Source of the DNA: Amorphophallus konjac
Lineage: Eukaryota > Streptophyta > Magnoliopsida > Alismatales > Araceae
Reading direction: 5' to 3'
DNA: 64,000 bases
Assembly: GCA_022559845.1 (NCBI GenBank)
Contig: CM040125.1
Coordinates: forward strand, 285,310,200 to 285,374,199
Shown here: one piece after another, positions 56,451-64,000 of the stretch
Layout of the letters: every line of letters begins with the position of its first letter
Numbering within the stretch: position 1 is the stretch's first letter
Position numbers and translations under genes: made by a program
The notes under the pieces: generated by a model
The model's input: only the letters and a program-made list of their open reading frames with translations
What the model was told of the DNA's origin: nothing
Databases searched by the model: none

Positions 56451-56621
56451 ATGCCGGACCAGCCATCAGGGGAAAGCAGCGACGGTGACTTTTTGGAGGT
56501 ATACAATCAAGGGTACCTACAAGGGTGGCAGGATGCCTTGGCGAAGGTGGATCACCTGTTTTGTAACAAGAGGGTGTTGAGCCTCAAACCTGACAGGTTC
56601 CGTCCCAAAGAGGACGAGTAA
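56451..56621 (+). CDS. 56-codon ORF behind a TATA box, unknown
   Basis: ATG to TAA, intact. The product is acidic to neutral with the middle NQGYLQGWQDALAKVDHLFC and a charged end (LKPDRFRPKEDE). It resembles no family I know. It is the first ATG-started frame of reasonable quality after the TATA box. AT-rich sequence with AATATAATTT near 56,645 follows and could hold a polyadenylation signal. It may be a whole small gene or a first exon. Confidence 0.4.
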   Translation: MPDQPSGESSDGDFLEVYNQGYLQGWQDALAKVDHLFCNKRVLSLKPDRFRPKEDE

Positions 56622-56849
56622 CCGCTTGTACCCTCTTCCCCTATCAATATAATTTCTTTTTCTGCAACCTTTCTTTGCATGATGGATACTTGATCTTTGT
56701 GTGATGTGGTTGCCGTCAAATGAAGGATACCATCCATCGCAGGTAGGGGTTACCTTTATGAAGGGGAGTTCTTCCCCTATAAGTAGCAGGATTTGTCGAT
56801 TGTTCTAATATTAGTAGGGCTTATCTTCATGCTCATAGTTCATCGTTAG

Positions 56850-57130
56850 GATCCATTTGTCACCTTTCAAGCACATTTGTCCCCCCTGTTGATCTATTTG
56901 TCACCACTAATAGGCATCTTTCACTCTTATAGCATGCAGGAGCCGTCCGCCTTCGCCCCTGGGAGCCGTCGCCTTTGTGCATTTTTTCACCGTTAAGAGC
57001 CTTTTGTCACCCCTCATGCGCATTTGTCACCCCTGTCAACCTATTGCTCACCACTAATATGCATTTGTTGTCTCTATCAACTTATTTGTCACCAATAATA
57101 TGCATTCATCACCCTTATCATTCATTTTAC
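56850..57130 (+). repeat. ATTTGTCACC array
   Basis: About ten units (CATTTGTCACCTTTCAAGCA, CTATTTGTCACCACTAATAG, CATTTGTCACCCCTGTCAAC and others), interrupted by an AGCCGTCGCCTTTG segment. Confidence 0.85.
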
Positions 57131-57319
57131 TCGCTGCTCTCACATACGGAAGGTGAACCCAAAAGAGAAAATAAATATAACAATAAAAAAATACATAAAA
57201 AATTATAATCAATAAATAAAATAATTTGTCACATAGGCAAGAAAATAACAAACAAATTATGAAAGTCGAATCACTCTGATGTATTTTCGACGAAAACCTT
57301 TTAGTCGGATAATACTGTC

Positions 57320-57570
57320 TGTAGTTCCCATTTTTCTGAGCTATTTGTCACTGTTACAGAGTTATTTGTCACTGCTAACGGCTATTTGTCACTCATAACA
57401 TCTATTTGTCACCCTTATCGCTCGCCAGCCGTCGCCTTTGTTTCGCTTCCAAACATATCTTTTACTTCTGTTATCCATTTATCACCCTTAGGAGACATTT
57501 GTCAATCCTGAAACCTATTTCTCAGCATTGATGACTATTTGTCACCACTATACGGTGTTAGCCGTCACGC
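57320..57570 (+). repeat. ATTTGTCACC array, copy of 55,850-56,075
   Basis: Same order of units and the same CGTCGCCTTTGTTTCGCTTC insertion as at 55,850 and 58,230, so this is a segmental copy and not independent growth. Confidence 0.85.
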
Positions 57571-57619
57571 TTGATTTTGACTTATCTGACTTAGTAGCTC
57601 CAAAACTTCAATACTTGTT

Positions 57620-58105
57620 CTTCTTTCTGTCTAACAGTGATAATTAATAAATATAATAATGTAATTATAATAAAATAAATAAAAATGGCAAAAAACCATA
57701 CAAATTAAAAATTTATAAATATAACAGAATAATAATAATAAAATAATTATGAAAAAGACAAAAAACTATATAAAATGATAATTAATAAATGTAACATCAT
57801 AATAATAGTTAAATAATTATGAAAATGATAAAAACCAAAAAAATTGAAAATGATAATTAATAAATGTAACGGTAAAATAATAATGAAATAACTAAAAATG
57901 AGAAAAAACATAAAAATGATAATTAATAAATGTAAGAGCATAATAATAGTAAAATAATAGTGAAAATGATAAAAATAATAAAATGATAATTAATAAATGT
58001 ACTAGTATAATAATAAATTAATTATAAAATTGATAATTAATAAATATAACACTAAAATAATAATATAAAACCACGTAATTGTGAAAAATGATAGAAATAT
58101 AATAT
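57620..58105 (+). repeat. AT-rich tandem repeat, unit about 65-75 bp
   Basis: Six to seven copies marked by GATAATTAATAAATGTAAC, each followed by AT-rich filler with AATAATAATAAAAT. Very low GC. Confidence 0.85.
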
Positions 58106-58130
58106 AAATGTTTCGCTTCATTTAATTAGT

Positions 58131-58400
58131 GTCGTTTGATGACTAGGAAAGTTTCAGATCCGTGTTGGTAGAGTTAGGAAATGCATACACAGTTAAACCC
58201 TTCAAACGAACTTGAGTTTCTTCAAGTTTCACTGCCATGAGATATTTGTCACCGTTACAGAGTTATTTGTCAGTGCTAACGGCTATTTATCACTCACAAC
58301 ATCTATTTGTCACCCTTATCGCTCGCCAGTCATCGCCTTTGTTTCGCTTCAAAACATATCTTTTTCTTCTGTTATCCATTTATCACCCTTTAAAACTACA
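58131..58400 (+). repeat. Segmental direct repeat, copy 2 (with ATTTGTCACC array)
   Basis: Matches 55,739-56,005 through flank, array and CGTCGCC segment, with scattered substitutions. Confidence 0.85.
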
Positions 58401-58552
58401 ATTATACACACAACATACACAACTCAACATAAAACACACATCCCCCGATGAAATCCACACAACATATAACTCAATGAATAAAAGAAATTACAATTACATT
58501 AATTCAAATGTGTCATTTTTTATAATTATAATTACAAATCAATAGATATCCG

Positions 58553-58809
58553 TTGGATCATCCTCCATCAACACCAGTTCCAGAAGAATCCCCTCTCTCA
58601 GACGACTCCTCCTACCCAACAATTGCTTCATTTAGCTCAGTTGGATCGACTTCTTCCACTTCGACCTCTATACACAACCAAAGTGGCTCGGCAGATTCGA
58701 TCAGACGAAGATTAGAAGCAACCAACTCTACAGTGTCACCCTCGTCTGATTGAAAACTTTCGGCACTAGAATCCTCTGAGATACCATTTTTTTGGAATAC
58801 TCGCTCCAT
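58553..58809 (-). pseudogene. Acidic gene fragment, minus strand, unknown
   Basis: Minus strand from 58,809: MERVFQKNGISEDSSAESFQ, then NLRLIESAEPLWLCIEVEVE. The start overlaps the left arm of the inverted repeat (58,795-58,931), which encodes LLSKLWFEWSEYSK in the neighbouring frame. It looks like a captured host-gene piece. No family recognised. Confidence 0.35.
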
Positions 58810-59109
58810 TCAAACCACAATTTTGAAAGAAGCTCTTTTCTGAAGCCGGTATCATGATCTCTCTCTTTTGGAGAATTAACATCGACCAGCCTGTATGTGT
58901 AAACCTTCCTCGCACTGTCCTGGTCTAAAAGCATGAACAATAGCTTTGGTATCTCGCCAAGCCATTGGTCTTACTTTTAGACCAGGACAGACCAAGAAGG
59001 TTTGCACATACAGGCTAGTCGCTACCGATTCTCCAGAAGAGAGTGATCATGATACCTGCTTCAGAAAATAGCTTATTTCAAAATTGTGGTTTGAATGGAG
59101 CGAGTATTC
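58795..59109. repeat. Long inverted repeat, 137-bp arms, 42-base loop
   Basis: Left arm 58,795-58,931 (GAATACTCGCTCCATTCAAA ... TGGTCTAAAAG) is matched by the reverse complement at 58,974-59,109 (CTTTTAGACCAGGACAGACC ... TGGAGCGAGTATTC). Mismatches and small indels are scattered, so a transcript would form an imperfect hairpin. Confidence 0.92.
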
Positions 59110-59239
59110 TGAAAATTTTTGACTGCATCTCCCTTAAAAATTGACTATTTTTCACTTTTGTACATCCTAAAAAATTATATTAAATAAAATAAAAATACAT
59201 CCAACATGTGAACTGAGAGATGAAATTAGGAATCACGAC

Positions 59240-59600
59240 ATGAGGGATTAAACAATGGCAGTGACACCTTGAATGTGATGTTATAGAGGCCCTGCGTGGG
59301 CGGCGGTGGCGGAATGGCGATGGGCAGCCGAGGACGGCGGCTGCAGCGATGCTAGACGGTAACCGATGGGCGGGTACGAATGGAATAGCGGCCAGCTGCC
59401 ATGGCACGTCACCGGAGGGGCAACAGTGCTCTGCCGGAGTGACTATAAGGGGGAGAGCGACGGTGGGCTGGCCGGCACTCACGGCGGTGCTGGTTCGCGT
59501 AGGAGAAGGAGGGTGCGCAGGGCACCCGTGGGCACACAGGGACAAGGTGGCGATGGTCTCCGGCGAGGGGGGAAAAGCAATGGATGGGGAAAAAATAAAT
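59240..59600 (-). other. GC-rich gene-like segment at the right end of the element
   Basis: Much higher GC than its surroundings. Both strands have open frames of 80-120 codons without known domain. On the minus strand it follows the inverted ATTTGTCACC units, mirroring the left side of the Ulp1-type element. It may be a captured host exon. Confidence 0.35.
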
Positions 59601-59660
59601 GGCTTCTAAGGGTAAGAAATAGGTCGTAAGGGTGACAAATAGGTCGTAAGGGTGACAAAT
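59600..59660 (-). repeat. Inverted ATTTGTCACC units at the right end
   Basis: On the minus strand ATTTGTCACCCTTACGACCT is repeated twice with a 20-base period, followed by ATTTCTTACCCTTA. Orientation is opposite to most other arrays, as expected if arrays lie near both ends of one transposon. It is cut by the LTR start at 59,661. Confidence 0.8.
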
Positions 59661-61989
59661 TGATGGGGACATCACCTCCCTTTGCATCCGGCATGGTCTA
59701 GTCATTTAATTTTGAGTCCAATGTAATTTTTATTTGAGTCATTTGATGTAATTTTCATTTTACTTGAGTCATGTCCCTAGGTCTTGTGCTTATTTCCCTA
59801 AGTTTGAGAGTCATTATGTTGTTTAGTTAGTTATTGGGCCCAATTCATTGGGTTTGGCCCAAGTTCAGCCCCCTACCCCCTCGGTTATTTGTCATTGAGT
59901 CATTTGTCAGGGACTTTTGTAGAAATGTGGGTTTCCTATATATAGGACCCCATTTCCCCCATTTCAACTTAATGAATCAATGAATGAAAAACTTGCCATT
60001 TTGAGAGTTTACACTTCTTATCTATTGGAGAGATTCCATTTTTTGGGTGAGATACCCTAGGGGAGAGATTCCCCACCCTTCCCTCTCTTAATCTCTCTTT
60101 TTCACTCCACTTTCTCTCTCCTCCACACCCAAATTCGAATTTTCTTCTCTCTCCTCCCTTCCCAACCACCTCCACTCCCCACCTACCCCATTTAAGCCTC
60201 TTCCCATTCCCCACAACCCTCATCAATACTCCACCCCTTCCCAAGACCCCCTCCACCAATCCTCTCCTCACCATCCAACCCCCAACTACCCCTCCCACTT
60301 TCCCAAGCACCCTTCCCACTACCCCAAGCACCCCTTCCCTTCCCCAACACAACCCCCCCATTCCAAAGACAAAAAATTAACCCCACCCTTAAACCTATTT
60401 TCGAATATCCTTTCCCTCTCTCCATTCCTACCAAATTCGCAGCCCCCACTACCACCATCTGTTGGACCCTCTTCCAGACCTTATTCTCCACCTACCACAC
60501 CTTAGAACACCCCCTCCAAGACCCCCTTACTACCAGGGGTCACTCCCATACTCATCTACCCCCTTCCCCTTCTTCTTTCTTGGTCATTGGAAGCTACTTC
60601 AAAGTTGTAGTTTGCTGTCCAGAAGTTGTAGGTGAACCAGCAACTTACAGCGGCCACCACAACTTTCTCCGGACGAGTTTGAAGGCACAAGAGGCATCCA
60701 CAGAAGCCTCTCCCTGTCCTCTTCACAACAAAAGTGGTTTCGTCTTCATCCGAGCTGTGTGCTGCTCGAGAGCTTCGTTCTTCCACAATGGCGCAGAACT
60801 GTCCCTGCTGAGTACCAGATCAGATTAGAAGCTCAGCAACGACGAACCTCGGAGGAATCATCCCACAAGATCTTCTACAAAGTTCTTCTTCTTCCTGTCT
60901 ACTTTCAGAATCAAGAAGCAGAATCTTTTTCAGCATTCTGTGGCAGGAGTTATCATTTTTCTCCCTCAGCTCCATCATCCTGCTACCCACAGTCTGCACC
61001 GACAAGTCACCAGTGTTCAGAGCTCCCTGGTCTTTTCCGGCATCGTCTGGCCTCCCTGTCAATTTTTCTGGGAAGAGGACTCGTCCACGATTCTAACGCC
61101 TTTGACGGTGCTCGATTCCGAGCTCGGGAGCTGCCAGGGCATCATCTGCAACCTGCTGTTGGAAACCAGGAGCTGCCAGTCCGAGATTCTACCTCCCTGT
61201 TCGAGCCTCCACCCAGGCCAGCCGCGGCTCCAGAAGAATTCTACAAAATTCTGAGGGGTTCCAGTACCAGTCCCGAAGAGTTTCCCATAGGTCTCGCCAC
61301 CAACAAAATTCCTGAACGAGTTCTACAGGAGAAACATCGACTATCTATCCCTGTTCGGAGAGAGCAGGCAGAACCGGTGACTTCATCTTCAATGATTTTA
61401 ATCCTAGTTTCCCCTCCCCGCTTGGCCGGCTGAAGGCCCCTCCCTGTGTGGAGGTAATTTTGGTTGTAATCACTATTAACCCCCACCCCAAGGTCCCCCT
61501 CCTGCGAGAGGTGTAGTGTTGTAACTTCTTTGGGCAGGTCAAGCGAACACCGCCGCGGCGTGTGGGGTTCCACTCGCTTCCCCGCTCGCCCTCGTCTCCG
61601 AGCGGGACCGGTTTCTTCAAACCGGTCGAGTAAGTGATCCAAACTTTGCTATAATTTGTGCTTGTTGTTTCAATATTAGTTCATAAACTCCGCTGGCCGT
61701 GAATGAGAGCCCGATCCTTAAGCTCTTGTGCTATAAGTGATCACCGTGGGAAAAGAGAGAAACCGGTGCCTTTGGCACATGGTCGGCCCCATTGTCTTGG
61801 GCTTCCACATCCATTGGGAATCAAGTCTTGGCCTTGCTGGCCCTCTACCAGCAAGGGCCCAACCCCTCAACCTCACCTTGGCATTGCCAAGTTACCCCGG
61901 GTCTTGGTGAGCAACGGGTGAGCAGTCGTCGACATTGGTCCGTTTGATTGCGATTGTGCTTGTTTGTTTAAGTCCTAGGTTGTGTCACA
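59661..61989 (+). repeat. 5' LTR of a chromovirus-like element (element A)
   Basis: TGATGGGGACATCACC ... TTGTGTCACA, 2,329 bp. TATA box TATATATA at about 59,937-59,944 leaves a U3 of about 280 bases and a very long R-U5 of 2 kb. A primer site follows after five bases. No partner LTR is in the window, so no target duplication can be checked. Its start resembles that at 16,985. Confidence 0.75.
59937..59944 (+). promoter_or_regulatory. TATA box of LTR A
   Basis: TATATATA in TTTCCTATATATAGGACCCC. Confidence 0.7.
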
Positions 61990-61994
61990 TCAAT

Positions 61995-62007
61995 TGGTAT
62001 CAGAGCA
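61995..62007 (+). promoter_or_regulatory. Primer-binding site (tRNA-Met) of element A
   Basis: TGGTATCAGAGCA, complementary to initiator methionine tRNA, five bases after the LTR. Confidence 0.9.
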
Positions 62008-62100
62008 AGTCATTGACTTGTCTCTACAAGTCAAGTCCTAGGGCATTCTTGCATTGGAGTCATCATCACTCCGACCCTTGTATTGATCCCCCCGATCATC

Positions 62101-62673
62101 ATGGCCACCTCCTACTTAGCCTACTCACCACCCATGGACTTCATCCTAGATATAGATATTACCTTTGACGGATCACGTTCTAGTGACTATCTTAGGTGGG
62201 AGGCTACCATAGAAAAGTACTTTGAAAAGACTTGGGTATATGGATCCGTGAGAGTCCGAAAGGCCAAGGGACGGTTTCGGGGTCAAGCCAAGAGTAAGTG
62301 GGAACACATAGAGGGATTAAGAAGGGTTAGGAGGCAAGAGCCCATTTCCTCATGGGATGATATGAAAGTAGAACTTAGAAAGATCTACATCCCCAAACAT
62401 TCCCACCCCTCCTACTCAAGCACCCCTAACCCGAGGAGCACTACCACTCCTCCATCCCCACCCGGCCAACTTGAGACCGACCTTTGGTCTCCACCTCTAC
62501 CAACCCCAAAAAATCACCTATCAACCATCATAACTACACTTCACAACCAGGTCCTCTCCCTTAAGACCCAAATAAACCAAGCATCCACCTCTCCACAATT
62601 CCCCTTGGTCCCCACCACTATCCCCCCATCGTCCCCTAAAAAGGGTACACCCCCCCCAATCAACCCAAACTGA
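62101..62673 (+). CDS. Gag-like protein of element A
   Basis: The ATG at 62,101 is chosen because it is followed directly by the conserved-looking start MATSYLAYS; an in-frame ATG 18 bases earlier exists. Residues about 20-110 match the Ty3 gag core: GSRSSDYLRWEATIEKYF, then WEHIEGLRR and SWDDMKVELRKIYIP. A Pro/Thr/Ser-rich tail follows. The frame ends with TGA at 62,671, just after a run of eight C (62,650-62,657). Reading on in the neighbouring phase gives Gln/His/Pro-rich coding-like text to 62,826, so loss of one C may have cut the gene. Gag would build the particle. No zinc knuckle is seen. Confidence 0.75.
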   Translation: MATSYLAYSPPMDFILDIDITFDGSRSSDYLRWEATIEKYFEKTWVYGSVRVRKAKGRFRGQAKSKWEHIEGLRRVRRQEPISSWDDMKVELRKIYIPKHSHPSYSSTPNPRSTTTPPSPPGQLETDLWSPPLPTPKNHLSTIITTLHNQVLSLKTQINQASTSPQFPLVPTTIPPSSPKKGTPPPINPN

Positions 62674-64000
62674 ACCAACCCACCTTCCACTTCCAACCCC
62701 AACCCTACCCCAACCTAGGCCACCACTACTTCCACTCCCAACCCAAGTTCGACCTCACTCACCACCCCGGGTACACCATGCCCCAACCATCATCACCCCA
62801 TCTCCAAAAGACCTTCCCATTCCCTTGAGAAAGAAGGCCACACCCACTCACATAGGAATAGTTGATAGCCCAGACCCTCTCCCCGCCCATAAGGAAGTTC
62901 GAGTTCACACCAATGGTGAGGAAGAGCCTCAACCCTTCACCACTTCAAATAATCTTGATCTTCAAGAGCCACAAACCATCACAAAAGGCACTATAATCAT
63001 AGATGGGCCCCTAGCTAGATGGCTAAAGGAGAGACCAATTCACCCCATCATGTCTTATGTTTGCCCTCCCATAGAGCAAAACCTTCCCATTATACCTTTC
63101 TCATCCTATGACAACATAATCCAAACATCCTATCAAGTGGAAACCTTAGAGGACCTTCTTAAGGGCTTAGCATGGCAATTAGAGTTGACTGGCATGTTGA
63201 CTCCCATGACCCAACAACCTAGGAGCCTAGACCTCCTACACCTATGTATTGGGTCCATCACCTCAATGTGCACCATGGGTTGCTACACTAGTGACCTCCT
63301 ATTATTCCTCCCTATACCCGATGAGCCCGATGCTATCAACGAATTAGAGTTACTTATCTCGGGTAGAACGTCGAGCCCTCCACTCATGGCCGACCCACTC
63401 ACAAAGAACTTCGGCCCAATTATCTCATTAGAGGAGGATGACCCACCACCACTTGAGGATCTTGAGGACATAGGGACCCTCCCCCTCGATAACCCTTTTT
63501 ATGATCCCTTTGATCCCTTCCAATGGGGGTCAAAGAACCCATGGGACCCAACCACCTTATCCACCACCCACCTTTCCCTATCTCAACCCACCATGTTTGA
63601 CCCAATCCACCCCATCTTAGACTCGGGTTACACATTGGGAGCCATAACTTTGGACCATATATCCCTAGGTAATAAGGTGGTGCCCCACCCCATGATGACC
63701 ACCTTCTTAGATCCATTTGATCCTTTCCAATGGGACTTCAAAGGTTGTCCCACACCTATACACATGGAAGTCACCCTTGAGAAAAATATGCATGTGTCTA
63801 GGCTTACCACACCACTTGGCATGAACACTATGTTGGGTCCATTCATTCATATCACCCACATGTCAAGTAAAAAGTATGAGTGGTCCATGTTCGGATGTAA
63901 TGATCCACCTTCATTCATCATGGGTCTTAAGCATGTCAAAGGCATCTACGGATGTCCGGGTCCCCCGATATTTATCAACACTTTACATGATAGGGCCACC
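62534..64000 (+). CDS. Long open frame of element A, unknown, runs off the window
   Basis: Frame 2 has no stop from 62,534 to the last base: 489 codons. The convincing part starts at about 62,822. It is rich in Pro, Leu, Asp, Thr and Ile. The octamer DPFDPFQW occurs twice (about 63,508 and 63,715), each about 10-20 codons after an acidic or hydrophobic lead. Other text includes LARWLKERPIHPIMSYVCPP and GLAWQLELTGMLTPMTQQP. I see no protease DTG/DSG triad, zinc knuckle, RT or integrase motif. It follows the gag-like gene in another phase (62,101-62,657 frame 1, 62,658-62,825 frame 3, then frame 2) and may be a gag extension broken by two single-base shifts, or an extra ORF. It is on the same strand as the element. 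Confidence 0.6.

Noticed and set aside
59180..59705. Several overlapping 70-120 codon frames on both strands
   Set aside because: GC-rich DNA gives long frames on both strands by chance; no domain supports one of them.
60192..61642. Frames of 80-224 codons on both strands
   Set aside because: They lie in the R-U5 part of LTR A, between TATA box and primer site.
1..64000. tRNA, rRNA or organellar DNA
   Set aside because: I saw no full tRNA cloverleaf, rRNA segment or organellar gene; the tRNA-like boxes at 27,190-27,262 fit a SINE head better.

Overview
The window looks like nuclear DNA of a flowering plant, probably a eudicot. The evidence is long LTR retrotransposons of plant-specific lineages (Tat with a second RNase H, Tekay-type chromovirus with a C-terminal chromodomain, Sirevirus-type copia), plant-type GT-AG introns, CACTA and Ulp1-type DNA transposon genes, a hAT-like MITE, and no bacterial or organellar signature. 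I found no ordinary single-copy host gene. It is a nest of transposable elements inserted into one another.

Left block (1-22,247). A Tekay-type LTR (1-993, its left part outside the window) ends inside the coding region of a Tat-lineage Ty3 element (994 to about 16,660). That Tat element has a decayed protease, RT, RNase H, second RNase H and integrase up to about 6,283. It then carries an 8.5 kb tail before its 3' LTR (from 14,757). The tail holds two antisense multi-exon genes: a two-exon gene at 9,374-7,930 and a seven-exon plant-mobile-domain gene at 13,467-10,090. Around these genes, and in the LTR, lie clusters of short palindromes built on GCGGTCTA/TAGACCGC. The Tat element sits in the end of another chromovirus (integrase chromodomain 16,660-16,968, LTR from 16,985). 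The LTR of that chromovirus is split by a 3.3 kb minus-strand solo LTR (17,255-20,599) flanked by a TAGGG target duplication.

Middle (22,248-27,594). This holds a minus-strand CACTA TNP2 transposase pseudogene, a perfect 15-bp hairpin, a 247-bp direct repeat with TATA boxes, a hAT-like MITE, a tRNA-like (SINE-like) segment and the first array of a repeat based on ATTTGTCACC.

Nested pair (27,595-49,275). A complete Tekay-type element (target duplication CTTAT, two 3,337-bp LTRs, gag deleted, pol with stops but no visible frameshift from 42,963) has a minus-strand Sirevirus-type copia element (27,963-39,554, target duplication GACAC/GACAT) inserted in its 5' LTR.

Right block (49,276-59,660). 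This continues the host of the Tekay insertion: a multi-exon Ulp1 (C48 protease) pseudogene of transposon type, a broken RNase H1 N-terminal/viroplasmin-like domain, a TATA box with a 56-codon ORF, many ATTTGTCACC arrays that invert at the right end, several tandem repeats and a 137-bp inverted repeat.

Right end (59,661-64,000). An LTR (59,661-61,989) with tRNA-Met primer site is followed by a gag-like gene and then by a 489-codon open frame that runs off the window. I recognise no retroelement domain in that frame.

Inferred order of events, oldest to youngest where nesting proves it: chromovirus B, then Tat, then the Tekay LTR at 1-993; Ulp1-type element, then Tekay C, then the Sirevirus. 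Most of the stop codons I could compare with conserved residues look like C-to-T or G-to-A changes, as expected for methylated, silenced DNA.
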